From Ferrovum sp. PN-J185 (GTDB lineage Bacteria > Pseudomonadota > Gammaproteobacteria > Burkholderiales > Ferrovaceae), in NCBI RefSeq assembly GCF_001581925.1, contig NZ_LQZA01000001.1:496001-560000 (forward strand): a stretch of 64,000 bases of DNA. The letters are read 5' to 3'. The translations under genes were made by a program, and so were the position numbers. The notes beneath the pieces are model-generated. The model had not been told where the DNA came from. It made no database searches and saw nothing but the letters and a program-made list of their open reading frames with translations. Shown piece after piece: positions 41,529 through 50,688 of the stretch (its first letter is position 1; the number at the start of each line of letters is the position of its first letter).

Positions 41529-44027
41529 ATGTATACCTCTTTTCCGCACGGTTTAAATACTAATACCGTACTTGAACGTCAACGACGTGAAGGTAGGAAT
41601 ATTCTGTACGCTAATGAAGAGCGTATATTATTAATCATCTCAAAAGACATTCTCAAAGAACCCATGTTTTTATTGTTGTTGGGTGCCGGCATTATTTACT
41701 TTGTGTTAGGGGATATAGCAGAAGCATTGGCTTTAGTGAGCTTTATCATCATTATTATGTTGATTACTGTCTTGCAAGAGAGAAGAACTGAAAACGCATT
41801 GAATGCATTAAAACATCTTGCCAGTCCTAGAGCCTTAGTTATTCGTGATGGACAATTAACCCGAATCGCAGGTCAAGATGTGGTTCGTGAAGATGTGGTT
41901 TTGGTGTCTGAGGGAGATCGTATTCCAGCAGATGCAGTTGTACAAGATGGACAGGACTTAGCCATTGATGAATCCATGTTAACCGGTGAAGCTGAAGCAG
42001 TTAATAAGTTTAACCATGATTCTATCTACGCAGGGACATTGGTTGTGCGTGGTAGAGCCTTAATTGAGATCACAGAGATTGGTAACAAAACGGCACTTGG
42101 TAAGATTAGCCATTCTCTGACAAGTCTCTCCTTAGAGTCTTCTCCCATACAACAAGAAATTACATTATTAACCAAACGCTTAGCCTTGATCGCTGGTGGT
42201 CTTTGTGTACTCTTATCATCCTTATATTGGTGGCTAAAAGGAGGATGGTTAGAGGGGCTGTTAGCAGGGATTACCTTGGCAATGGCAATTCTTCCTCAAG
42301 AGTTTCCGGTTATTATGACAGTCTTTTTTGCTCTGGGTGCCAGACGAATTGCATCAGAGTGTGTACTGACAAGGCGCTTGAGTGCTATTGAAACCTTAGG
42401 CGAAACGACTGTGCTTTGCGTTGATAAAACAGGTACGTTGACCGAAAATCGAATGGTTTTAGCAGGTCTTGCAGTAGAAAATACATTGCTTGAGATCAAC
42501 TCCCTAGACAATCAATCACTACCAGAAGAGTTTCATGAATTATTAGAGTACGCAGTATTAGCAAGTGACATGACTCCACATGACCCCATGGAGATGACCT
42601 TTCTACAGTTTTTTAAACAGCATTTATCTGATACAGAACATAACCATCCTGATTGGTCGCTCATACAGGCTTACGCTTTATCCCCTGAATTATTAGCAAT
42701 GTCACATCTGTGGCAATCTTTTGATCAGACAAGGCGAGTGGTTGCCGCCAAAGGGGCACCCGAAGCCATAATTGATTTGTGTCATTTAGATAACATGCAA
42801 TCAAAACGCATAGCTCAAACAGTGGCTGACATGGCTCAACGGGGTTGGCGAGTGTTAGCAGTTGCGAAAGCGTTATATGGTAAAACCGATCGGTTGCCGC
42901 AACATCAACATGAGTTTGATTTTCAATGGGTGGGGTTAGTTGGATTTAATGATCCATTACGTGTTGGCGTAGCTGATGCAGTAACCACCTGTCACCATGC
43001 TGGAATCAGAGTCATTATGATGACTGGAGACCATCCGCACACGGCAAAGGCACTGGCTCATCAGGCAGGAATACATCACACCCAAACCGTTACTGGTGAA
43101 GAGTTAGCTGGGCTTAGTAAACAGGACTTATTGGCACTCATGAAAACAGTCAATGTATTTGCTAGGGTGACCCCTCAGCAAAAACTAATGGTTGTGGAGA
43201 TGTTAAAGTCGCAGGGCGAAATTGTTGCTATGACCGGTGATGGGGTGAATGATGCGCCCGCACTGAAAGCAGCTCATATTGGAATTGCTATGGGTAAGAG
43301 AGGGACTGATGTAGCTCGTGAGGCAGGATCCTTAGTGTTAATGGAAGATGATTTTTTATCCATTGTGTCAGCCATTAGGCTTGGACGACAAATCTTTGCC
43401 AACTTACGTCAAGCCCTCATTTATACCTTAGCAGTTCATATCCCAGTGATAGGCTTAACGTTATTGCCTGTTTTATTTGGCTACCCACAAATTTTAATGC
43501 CGATGCACATTGCCTTTTTAGAGCTGGTAATTGGCCCTGTTTGCTCAATTGTATTCGAAGCACACACTAATCAAAAAGATATCATGACGAGAGCCCCCAG
43601 ACTACAGACTGAGCATTTATTAAACGTGCAGTATTTGTGGGGAAGTATTGTCCAAGGATTATGTATTACAGTGGTTGTGTTGATGGTTTATCAGTGGCAG
43701 ATTCATATTGGTACTGAAGTGAACCAATCGCGGGCTATGGCTTTTGAGGTGTTGGTATTAGCTAATTTAGCCTTATTATTGGTCTTTCAATTAGCTTCTA
43801 GCTCTTTGATTAACACACCCAAAGTGACATGGGTTGTAGTGATTCTTACGTTATTTTCCTTGCAGTTAATTGTTAATGTTCCCTATCTGGCACAGTTGTT
43901 TTCATTTGCCCCGCTACCTTCGCTGAATTATTTAATTTTAATTTTCATCGGTTTGATGATGCTGATTTTGTTCTTTCTCTATCAGACATTAGAGCAATGG
44001 ATTTTAAATTCTAAAAAAGTATCCTGA
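41529..44027 (+). CDS. Cation-transporting P-type ATPase with PQEFP motif
   Basis: An 832-residue P2-like ATPase. The phosphorylation site is DKTGTLTEN (near residue 299), the actuator loop SMLTGEAEAV (near 148), and the hinge TGDGVNDAPALK (near 572). Eight to ten helices are visible. In helix M4 the ion-binding motif is LPQEFPVIM, not the PEGL of calcium or sodium pumps nor the metal CPC. The N-terminus has no heavy-metal domain. The transported ion is therefore uncertain. It begins about 140 bases after the IS relic and lies upstream of the Cys-rich peptide gene. Confidence 0.85.
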   Translation: MYTSFPHGLNTNTVLERQRREGRNILYANEERILLIISKDILKEPMFLLLLGAGIIYFVLGDIAEALALVSFIIIIMLITVLQERRTENALNALKHLASPRALVIRDGQLTRIAGQDVVREDVVLVSEGDRIPADAVVQDGQDLAIDESMLTGEAEAVNKFNHDSIYAGTLVVRGRALIEITEIGNKTALGKISHSLTSLSLESSPIQQEITLLTKRLALIAGGLCVLLSSLYWWLKGGWLEGLLAGITLAMAILPQEFPVIMTVFFALGARRIASECVLTRRLSAIETLGETTVLCVDKTGTLTENRMVLAGLAVENTLLEINSLDNQSLPEEFHELLEYAVLASDMTPHDPMEMTFLQFFKQHLSDTEHNHPDWSLIQAYALSPELLAMSHLWQSFDQTRRVVAAKGAPEAIIDLCHLDNMQSKRIAQTVADMAQRGWRVLAVAKALYGKTDRLPQHQHEFDFQWVGLVGFNDPLRVGVADAVTTCHHAGIRVIMMTGDHPHTAKALAHQAGIHHTQTVTGEELAGLSKQDLLALMKTVNVFARVTPQQKLMVVEMLKSQGEIVAMTGDGVNDAPALKAAHIGIAMGKRGTDVAREAGSLVLMEDDFLSIVSAIRLGRQIFANLRQALIYTLAVHIPVIGLTLLPVLFGYPQILMPMHIAFLELVIGPVCSIVFEAHTNQKDIMTRAPRLQTEHLLNVQYLWGSIVQGLCITVVVLMVYQWQIHIGTEVNQSRAMAFEVLVLANLALLLVFQLASSSLINTPKVTWVVVILTLFSLQLIVNVPYLAQLFSFAPLPSLNYLILIFIGLMMLILFFLYQTLEQWILNSKKVS

Positions 44028-44062
44028 GAGTGTAATAAAAGTTGTGGTGTGACGACTATATT

Positions 44063-44078
44063 TTGTCTTATTAGACAA
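44063..44078. promoter_or_regulatory. Dyad upstream of the Cys-rich peptide gene
   Basis: TTGTCT and AGACAA flank a four-base centre (TATT), forming a perfect 6+6 dyad 33 bases before the peptide ATG. It could be an operator or part of the promoter. No function is proved. Confidence 0.4.
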
Positions 44079-44110
44079 ATTGATTAATACACTTGATTAA
44101 GGAATTTAAC

Positions 44111-44341
44111 ATGAAAAACAAAAAACTGATCTCAGCATTAGCAACAGCCTCATTATTAGCAGCAGTAGGCGGTGCTTATGCTGCCTGTGCACCCTGTAGT
44201 GGTAAGAAATGTAATGCAAAAATGACCAAGTGCGCTGGTAAAAATATGAAAGATAAGCAGCAAGATATGAAAAAATGTAGTGCAAAAATGAATAAATGTG
44301 GTGCCAAATGCGCTCCTAAGTGTGGTGCTAAAAAAATGTAA
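44111..44341 (+). CDS. Small exported Cys/Lys-rich peptide
   Basis: A 76-residue protein with a signal peptide (MKNKKLISALATASLLAAVGGAYA, cut near residue 24). ATG 44111 follows AAGGAATTTAAC; a start at 44093 would spoil the signal. The mature peptide of about 50 residues has eight cysteines (CAPC, KKC, TKC, KKC, NKC, AKC, PKC) and many lysines, with a repeating K-C-x-A-K-M pattern. That suggests a periplasmic metal-binding peptide of metallothionein style. No known family is recognised. It heads a unit with an uncharacterised protein, an ECF sigma factor and an anti-sigma factor. Confidence 0.75.
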   Translation: MKNKKLISALATASLLAAVGGAYAACAPCSGKKCNAKMTKCAGKNMKDKQQDMKKCSAKMNKCGAKCAPKCGAKKM

Positions 44342-44353
44342 GGAATCATTAAA

Positions 44354-44986
44354 ATGACCGCTAGCGCTAGGGCGTATCGACAGTTTGCAGAGAGTGATTA
44401 CCGTTTAAGAGAACGCTTTGGAAGTATTATTCATGCATTCATGAATATTCCCCTAAATATTTCATGCAAAGCTATTTCTAAAAACGAAGAAGATCATTAT
44501 CCGCCCAATGACTATATCGATGAGCAATCGGGTGCACAATGTTTTATGCATCGCCATGCTAGCGGTCAACGTGATTCTCTCCATATTCATTTTTTTAAAC
44601 GCTGGCAACCACCACATATTGAACTGAATCAGCAGATTACAACACATATTGCCGCATTAGACTTAAGTTTAACCGGTGAGCCACTCGGTTGGTTTTTGGT
44701 TAACCAATGGGTGGTTGGCGATTATTGGCAGGAAGCTAAAAAAACACTGAAATTCGCTAAAGAGTGGCGGATTGATGATGCGGACAGTAAACAGGATAGT
44801 TATTTACCTAATAAGTTGATCGCCAATTGGTTAAATACGGTAATGTCACTGGCAGTTAAGACATCGCTGCCAGAACTGTTACATGAACGTGATAAACGCA
44901 TTGATAGGGCACTATCCTTAAATCCCAATAGGCAAATCTTATTAGATAAACGAATCGAAGTGATGGGGTATTCTCAATTTTATTAA
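44354..44986 (+). CDS. Uncharacterised cytosolic protein (possibly DUF6969-like)
   Basis: A 210-residue soluble protein without a signal peptide, 12 bases downstream of the peptide gene. Central phrases HASGQRDSLHIHFFKRW and LTGEPLGWFLVNQWVVGDYW recall, from memory, the family called DUF6969, whose function is unknown; I cannot check this. The C-terminal helix region includes LLHERDKRIDRALSLNPNR. Conserved-looking His, Trp and Asn residues around 70-120 may form a ligand site. It may process or control the Cys-rich peptide; that is inference from gene order. Confidence 0.65.
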   Translation: MTASARAYRQFAESDYRLRERFGSIIHAFMNIPLNISCKAISKNEEDHYPPNDYIDEQSGAQCFMHRHASGQRDSLHIHFFKRWQPPHIELNQQITTHIAALDLSLTGEPLGWFLVNQWVVGDYWQEAKKTLKFAKEWRIDDADSKQDSYLPNKLIANWLNTVMSLAVKTSLPELLHERDKRIDRALSLNPNRQILLDKRIEVMGYSQFY

Positions 44987-45004
44987 AAGATGAGAGATAA
45001 TTAG

Positions 45005-45021
45005 TATTGTTAGATACAATA
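45005..45021. promoter_or_regulatory. Dyad upstream of the ECF sigma gene
   Basis: TATTGT and ACAATA surround TAGAT, giving a 6+6 dyad 28 bases before the sigma factor ATG. It is a candidate operator for its control; the evidence is symmetry and position only. Confidence 0.35.
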
Positions 45022-45048
45022 TGCTCATAGTTATTAATCGGATGCATT

Positions 45049-45657
45049 ATGAGCACACTTGAGGCGGCTATACTTAATAATCCCCAATTTCTTGAAGAGA
45101 TAAGGCGAACTATGATTAAGTTTGCCATGATGCAGTTGGGTGATAAACATATGGCAGAGGATGTGGTGCAAGAGGCCATCCTAGGGGCCTTAAAAAATAG
45201 CCAGCAATTTCAGGGTGAGTCAGCCTTTAAAACTTGGTTATTCGCTATTCTCAAGAATAAAATTATTGATTTAATTCGCCATAAATCACGCCAGATTACT
45301 ATCAGCTCTATGACTGAGGATGATGAGGCAAATCTTGATGAATTATTTGATCAAAAAGGGATGTGGCTTGATGATGAGAAGCCTGCGGCTTGGAGTAACC
45401 CCGAACAAACTGCAATTGATAAACAATTTTGGTTAGTTTTAGAAATCTGTCTTGAGCATCTTCCAAAAAAACAAGGGCAGATATTTATGATGCGCGAATA
45501 TTTGGGGCTAGAGGTAAAAGAAATTGAAGCCAGTCTTGATTTAACGGTTACTAACATTAATGTTTTACTGTATCGAGCACGTTTACGATTAAGAGAATGT
45601 CTAGAGAATAATTGGTTTTTAGAAAATACGAGTAAAAAAAATGTTGAATTGTCATAA
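45049..45657 (+). CDS. ECF-type RNA polymerase sigma factor
   Basis: A 202-residue sigma-70 family factor with only regions 2 and 4. Region 2 includes GDKHMAEDVVQEAILGALKN and SAFKTWLFAILKNKIIDLIRHK (about 30-85); region 4 includes LPKKQGQIFMMREYLGLEVKEI and VTNINVLLYRARLRLRECL (about 145-190). It directs polymerase to a stress regulon and is probably held by the zinc-finger protein encoded just downstream, whose gene overlaps by 17 bases. It is not a chromosomal RpoE/MucA pair; no periplasmic sensor is evident. Confidence 0.9.
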   Translation: MSTLEAAILNNPQFLEEIRRTMIKFAMMQLGDKHMAEDVVQEAILGALKNSQQFQGESAFKTWLFAILKNKIIDLIRHKSRQITISSMTEDDEANLDELFDQKGMWLDDEKPAAWSNPEQTAIDKQFWLVLEICLEHLPKKQGQIFMMREYLGLEVKEIEASLDLTVTNINVLLYRARLRLRECLENNWFLENTSKKNVELS

Positions 45658-45817
45658 AACCACCGAGCTTATTTCCCAAGGGCAGGATCGATCCTTAACT
45701 TGGTTAGAAAAACTCAATATTCGCTTTCATTTACTGTTTTGCGATGGCTGTCGACACTTTAAACAGAATATGCAGGATATGCGATATTTTGTTAGTCAGC
45801 ACTTTAACAGAAAATAA
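45641..45817 (+). CDS. Zinc-finger anti-sigma factor (zf-HC2-like, 58 residues)
   Basis: A very short cytosolic protein, MLNCHKTTELIS onward, with a Cys at 4, His at 30, and Cys at 34 and 37 (HLLFCDGC), the zinc-binding anti-sigma (ZAS) pattern of the zf-HC2 family. WLEKLNIRFHLLFCDGCRHF is typical of soluble ECF anti-sigma proteins without a membrane helix. The ATG lies inside the end of the sigma gene (17-base overlap), so the pair is translationally coupled. Thiol or metal stress could open the zinc site. Its stop is adjacent to the convergent LysR gene. Confidence 0.82.
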   Translation: MLNCHKTTELISQGQDRSLTWLEKLNIRFHLLFCDGCRHFKQNMQDMRYFVSQHFNRK

Positions 45818-46693
45818 TTAATTATCTCCTAACAATTTATTGAATATATCAGAAGGAAAGGCTTTGTTTAAACTAATGGCGTAAAAGTTCTCCGATACAT
45901 TAGGTAGCGTGCAGTATTTTTCTAAGGTTTTTTGTTGTAATTCATCTTGTACTACCACTTCAGGAACCAACACTACTCCCGTCTTATCACGTGCTAAGAG
46001 ACGTAACATAGCCATGTCATCCACTTCACTATAGTGTTCAGGCCGAAAGTTAAGTGATTCACACAATACATCAAATTGGCTACGTATATCACTGGTTATG
46101 CCGGGTAACAGTAAATGTAAATTGTGGCAGTCTTCAGGAAAATTAAAGGCTTTTTTTGAACGTCGTGGTGGACCAATTAAACTCACACTCTGTTTAGCAA
46201 TCAATCGACAACGCCAATGGGCTTCATGGTCTGTGGCGATTGGTTTATTGGACAGGATTAAATCAAGGTGATGAAGTTTTAAACGCTCTAATAATTCGTT
46301 TAAGCTTGCTGACTCTAATACTAAACGTACCTCAGGATCCTCAAAAATGGGGCGGATAAAGTTCTCCTGGAAATTACGAGAGAGGGTGGCTACTGCACCA
46401 ATACGGATAATTTTGTTGCTGCTACCAATTCCTTGTTTGATTTCATTTAGTAATTGGTTACCTAAATTAAATATGGCCTCCGCATACCGTAGTACTTGGT
46501 AGCCTGTGTCTGTTAGGGTTAGTTTACGATTATTACGTAGAAAGAGGGGTTGGCCTATTTCCTCTTCTAATTGTTTGATTTGCGCTGACAGAGCTGATTG
46601 AGCAATATGTAGTTTCTCTGCGCATTGTGTTAAATGGCCTATTTTAGCCACACGCCAAAAATAATATAAATGATGATAGTTGAGTTGATTCAT
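45818..46693 (-). CDS. LysR-family regulator (NhaR-like), divergent from dabBA
   Basis: A 291-residue LysR protein. The winged helix-turn-helix (residues 4-62, LNYHHLYYFWRVAKIGHLTQCAEKL) resembles NhaR-type regulators, and an effector domain fills the rest. It is divergently placed from dabB, and LysR regulators often control inorganic carbon uptake genes. The intergenic region of 103 bases holds a 16-base dyad (46720-46735) as likely operator. The inducer could be a carbon-limitation signal; that is inferred. Confidence 0.85.
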   Translation of the reverse strand: MNQLNYHHLYYFWRVAKIGHLTQCAEKLHIAQSALSAQIKQLEEEIGQPLFLRNNRKLTLTDTGYQVLRYAEAIFNLGNQLLNEIKQGIGSSNKIIRIGAVATLSRNFQENFIRPIFEDPEVRLVLESASLNELLERLKLHHLDLILSNKPIATDHEAHWRCRLIAKQSVSLIGPPRRSKKAFNFPEDCHNLHLLLPGITSDIRSQFDVLCESLNFRPEHYSEVDDMAMLRLLARDKTGVVLVPEVVVQDELQQKTLEKYCTLPNVSENFYAISLNKAFPSDIFNKLLGDN

Positions 46694-46719
46694 TTCACAT
46701 TGTTCTATAAAAGTGAATA

Positions 46720-46735
46720 ATAAAATACATTTTAT
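46720..46735. promoter_or_regulatory. Candidate LysR operator between regulator and dabB
   Basis: ATAAAAT and ATTTTAT flank AC, a 7+7 dyad in the middle of the divergent promoter region. It contains the T-N11-A type of spacing that LysR proteins favour. It is AT-rich, so chance cannot be ruled out. Confidence 0.45.
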
Positions 46736-46796
46736 CTATTTTACTTATTAATAGCCCGCTGTCAAACTAACCTTATATTTTTAATGGTTAGACAAA

Positions 46797-48320
46797 ATGA
46801 CATTACCACTCCTTCTACTATTGCATGGATTAACCGTTGTTCTCTCCTACAGTTCAATGAACCTTGTAAAGAGAATACCCTTGATTCTTACTCTGTCATT
46901 ATTGATTACTATCACCTTGTCTGTGAGTGCTTTTCAAAATCATGATACCTCTCACTTATTGTCTTTCTCTCTACTCACTCTGGTTGAGTTATTGAGTATT
47001 GTTATTTTTTCTTTTGCCTATGACTATTTAGATGGTGAAAAAAACCGTGCTTATTTTCTCCGTTTATTACTTAGTCTTACTTCCTGTGTGGTGGTGCTAT
47101 TACTTAGCCAATCAATTCTTGCTGTGTACTTATCCTGGGTAGTGGTAGGCTTATTAGTGAATAAATTATTGTTGTTCTACCCACATCGTCCTCATACCCA
47201 TACCATTGCTCATAAACAATTCGTGAACGACATGATTGCGAATTTATTAATGGCAATTGGTCTATTTGGCTTAGCCATACATTACAACTCTTGGTCTATT
47301 ACAACGCTCTCTCATGCGCTGTCATTAACCCAAGAAAGTAGTGTCATGCTGTATCTACTGATTATTGCTGTTGCTTTTATGTTAAAAACCGCCATCATGC
47401 CTTTTCATGGTTGGCTTATACAGGTGATGGAAGTACCCACCCCCGTTTCTGCCTTTATGCACGCAGGAGTGGTGAATTTGTCGGGCATGATGTGGCTACG
47501 TTTATATCCCTGGTGGACGCATTACGTTACAGTTCGAGAAGTGGTCGCCATTATGGCACTCATTAGTCTCATTCTCTCAAGTATCGTCATGTTAACGAGA
47601 GTCTCTATAAAGGTGAGATTGGCATGGTCAACCACTGCGCAAATGAGTTTTCTACTTATTGAGTGTGCTCAAGGCTGGTATGAAATGGCATTTATCCATT
47701 TACTTGGCCATTCATTGTATAAAGCGCAGGCGTTTTTATTATCAGGGCACCGGGTTCATGAGCAACCACTTAAGCAACAGTTAAAAGAGAGGTTTGGGGA
47801 GGTATCAGCCAGATGGTTGTCACCGCTATTAGCCTTCACTCTCTCAATTCTATTCATACTCTTGGCCGGTAGAGTGGTTCATCACTCGTTGGGTTATGCT
47901 GCCATTTCCATACAACAGAGTCTATTTTTGGCTTTACTGTTGTCTCCTGGTTTATGGTTAATGAAACAAGATACTGTTCTGACTGTGTGGGTCAAACTAA
48001 TCATGCAATGCGTATTTATTACCGTGTTCATGATGTTGCATGTATTGTTGCATCCAGTGATCCCAACAGAATTACCCTTACCCTCATTTATTACACTACC
48101 CATACTTTTCATTCTTGCTGTCACTTATCTTATCCATTGGTTGATCATGAGTCATCAAATGTTAGCCAATTCATCACGGCTTAATACGCTCGCTTATGAA
48201 GGGTTTTATTTAGATACCTTGTGGACGAACTGGGTAAGTCGGCCTGTGGAGGCAGTTTTTCATCAACCAAAACAACTTGTCACCAATGCTCTTGGGAGAG
48301 TATTAAATGAAACCTTATAG
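46797..48320 (+). CDS. dabB: DAB inorganic-carbon transport subunit DabB (NuoL/MrpA-like)
   Basis: A 507-residue membrane protein with about 13-14 helices, of the proton-pumping NuoL/MrpA family. MPFHGWLIQVMEVPTPVSAFMHAG (spanning residues 200-224) is the canonical proton-channel phrase, and the lysine and histidine residues are conserved in it. In the DAB system DabB couples cation flow to DabA-driven CO2 hydration. It is immediately followed by dabA with a 14-base overlap and no nuo genes are present, so a complex I role is excluded. Confidence 0.88.
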   Translation: MTLPLLLLLHGLTVVLSYSSMNLVKRIPLILTLSLLITITLSVSAFQNHDTSHLLSFSLLTLVELLSIVIFSFAYDYLDGEKNRAYFLRLLLSLTSCVVVLLLSQSILAVYLSWVVVGLLVNKLLLFYPHRPHTHTIAHKQFVNDMIANLLMAIGLFGLAIHYNSWSITTLSHALSLTQESSVMLYLLIIAVAFMLKTAIMPFHGWLIQVMEVPTPVSAFMHAGVVNLSGMMWLRLYPWWTHYVTVREVVAIMALISLILSSIVMLTRVSIKVRLAWSTTAQMSFLLIECAQGWYEMAFIHLLGHSLYKAQAFLLSGHRVHEQPLKQQLKERFGEVSARWLSPLLAFTLSILFILLAGRVVHHSLGYAAISIQQSLFLALLLSPGLWLMKQDTVLTVWVKLIMQCVFITVFMMLHVLLHPVIPTELPLPSFITLPILFILAVTYLIHWLIMSHQMLANSSRLNTLAYEGFYLDTLWTNWVSRPVEAVFHQPKQLVTNALGRVLNETL

Positions 48321-50661
48321 TGAATCCCCTGACATCTTGAAAAACACACTTGATCTTGCATTAAAAGAGGCCTTAACATCTATTGCGCCACAATGGTCGC
48401 TAACTCAGCAAATTGCTGTCAATCCCTTTTGGCATAAAGTTAATACACCCTTTAAACAATGGGCTGCAGAGTTTACTGCTTGCACTGGGCAGTCATTGTT
48501 AGATACCCCTTCGATACCTTTAGCACCAAGTGTTTTAAATAATGAGGAATTAAAAAAACAAGCTCAACACTATACTTTTTTGCATGGTGATAATCTTCAA
48601 TGGAATGACCATGAGGCAACACAGCCATTGCAACCAAAAAAGAGCTTGTTTCAGATTGTTGATGAGAAACAACCACTCAACGGTCAGTTACATCATGCAA
48701 TTCGCTATCAAATTTCTCAAACCACAGCAGCCTTTGCAGATAAACAACAAAGCCAGTGGCGTGATGACACACCGCAAGGATTATATGCATTCTGGAGAAA
48801 CCATCTTGAGAAAAGATGGAATTTAGAATTTGCTGGTTTTAATCAATTAATAAGCCAACGAATCAAATTATTACCTTTCGATTCACAAGGGGCAATCCCC
48901 TTTATTGTTAATGAATTATCGGTTAATTCACTCCATTGGAAAAAATGGTTTCAACAGGCTCTCTTTAGTTTTCCAGGTTGGGCCTCGTGGTGCGCTTACC
49001 AAGATCAGTATGGTGAGGGGGCACTCAAAGGCAGTTTTTTAAGTGATTTATTAGCTATTATTCTCTCTTGGGAGTTTTTAATTGACGACACAAGTCGTAC
49101 AGAGGATTCAGCTTGGTTTGACTGGCAAGCACAATGGTGTGATGATCAATCAACAGCACAACAAGATCACCTTAATTATCTCTATAGTGCTTTGTGGCTA
49201 AAAGAATACCAGTATCAACAAACATTAATTAAAGTGTTACAGCCAGCACCTACGGCTTTAAACAATACTGATGTATGCCATACCCAAATGGTGTTTTGTA
49301 TTGATGTCCGCTCTGAACCCATGAGACAAACTCTCGAGAGTCTAGATCCAGGTATTGAAACTCGGGGTTTTGCTGGTTTTTTTGGTATCCCCGTGACTTA
49401 TAAACAACCGGGTCAAGAGACCCATTATTTTCATGGGTTATTGAAGCCAGTTGGTCTTGTTAAAGATACATCAAGTGACCCACAGACAGGAATACTAGCA
49501 AAAATAAAGAAGCAGGTGAGTCATGCTGTTCAATGTTATCAAGAACAGATCAAAAGTCATCCTCTCTCTTCTTTATTATGGGTTGAGGGAATGGGATTCA
49601 CCTATTTATTTTCTCTAGTGGCTAATTTATTTAAACGTCCTACTGTTCAATTACCTCATCACTATCAAGAGGTTTCTAAGGGTATTAATCAGTTAACTCT
49701 TACCATGAGTGAGGAGAGTAAGATCTCTGCTATCAAAGCCTTTTTAAAAGGAACTGATCTTAATAATAAATTAGCCAAACGCGTTATTATCGTTGGCCAT
49801 GGCGCACAAACTGTAAATAATCCTCATCAACACTCCTTAGATTGTGGTGCCTGTGGCGGTCAATCAGGAGCACTTAATGCCTTATTGATGGTGCAATTGC
49901 TTAATGACTATACATTACGTCAACGGTTGGCTGAGGAGGGCTATGCACTCCCTCAGGATACACGCTTCATTGCAGCCCATCATAATACAACGGCCCAGTG
50001 TATTGAGTTACTTCATGTGAGTGAGGATAAATCACTTGAGCCACTGTTAAGCGTATTCAATCAAGCCACAGAACAATTATTAGATCCACAGTTAAGTCTC
50101 ACTCACGCATCCAAAAGACAAAAAACTCACAATTGGGCTCAGGTAAGGCCTGAATGGGGGTTAATTAATAATGCTGCACTGATCGTGGCTAAACGCTCCA
50201 AAACTCGGCACTGTCAATTACAGGGAAGGATCTTTCTCCATGAATACAATGCTGATGAGGATGCTGACTTAACACAATTAGAACAAATACTGTTAGCACC
50301 GATGATTGTAGCTCATTGGATCAATATGAGTTATTTCACCTCGCGTACTCTGCCTGATTTATTTGGCAGTGGTAATAAATTACTACATAACGTTGTGGGT
50401 GGGGACATTGGCGTATTTGAGGGTAATAGTGGTGACTTACGAATAGGACTGGCTCAACAATCGCTTCATGATGGTAAGGAGTGGTTACATGAGGCGCAAC
50501 GTTTAACGGTCATTATTGATGCATCTGAGAGTGCAATTGAGACAGTGATTAATAAACATCCACTATTACAAAGCTTGGTAGATGGTCACTGGTTACATGT
50601 ACTGAGTTGGCAGAATGATGAGTTTAGACAATATGCTCATGGTCAATGGATAACCTGTTAG
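48307..50661 (+). CDS. dabA: DAB inorganic-carbon transport subunit DabA (DUF2309)
   Basis: A 784-residue, cytosolic, beta-carbonic-anhydrase-like protein. The zinc-site residues are seen as C331 and D333 (VFCIDVRSEP), H498 (VGHGAQT) and C513 (DCGACGGQSG), corresponding to C351, D353, H524 and C539 of the Halothiobacillus protein. It hydrates CO2 to bicarbonate in one direction when coupled to DabB. In an acidic habitat dissolved inorganic carbon is nearly all CO2, so this pump fits an acidophilic autotroph. A HAD hydrolase gene follows by 27 bases. Confidence 0.9.
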   Translation: MKPYSESPDILKNTLDLALKEALTSIAPQWSLTQQIAVNPFWHKVNTPFKQWAAEFTACTGQSLLDTPSIPLAPSVLNNEELKKQAQHYTFLHGDNLQWNDHEATQPLQPKKSLFQIVDEKQPLNGQLHHAIRYQISQTTAAFADKQQSQWRDDTPQGLYAFWRNHLEKRWNLEFAGFNQLISQRIKLLPFDSQGAIPFIVNELSVNSLHWKKWFQQALFSFPGWASWCAYQDQYGEGALKGSFLSDLLAIILSWEFLIDDTSRTEDSAWFDWQAQWCDDQSTAQQDHLNYLYSALWLKEYQYQQTLIKVLQPAPTALNNTDVCHTQMVFCIDVRSEPMRQTLESLDPGIETRGFAGFFGIPVTYKQPGQETHYFHGLLKPVGLVKDTSSDPQTGILAKIKKQVSHAVQCYQEQIKSHPLSSLLWVEGMGFTYLFSLVANLFKRPTVQLPHHYQEVSKGINQLTLTMSEESKISAIKAFLKGTDLNNKLAKRVIIVGHGAQTVNNPHQHSLDCGACGGQSGALNALLMVQLLNDYTLRQRLAEEGYALPQDTRFIAAHHNTTAQCIELLHVSEDKSLEPLLSVFNQATEQLLDPQLSLTHASKRQKTHNWAQVRPEWGLINNAALIVAKRSKTRHCQLQGRIFLHEYNADEDADLTQLEQILLAPMIVAHWINMSYFTSRTLPDLFGSGNKLLHNVVGGDIGVFEGNSGDLRIGLAQQSLHDGKEWLHEAQRLTVIIDASESAIETVINKHPLLQSLVDGHWLHVLSWQNDEFRQYAHGQWITC

Positions 50662-50688
50662 GTTGGTCTCTTTTAAGGAGTAGCGATA

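Noticed and set aside
44111-44986. Possible bufferin-type RiPP operon (BufA/BufB/BufC)
   Set aside because: The Cys-rich exported peptide and ECF pair fit, but no DUF692 enzyme is present and the 210-residue neighbour does not look like DUF2063. I keep the module as unassigned.
46797-48320. NADH dehydrogenase subunit L (complex I)
   Set aside because: No other nuo genes are nearby and dabA overlaps it, so DabB is the better call.
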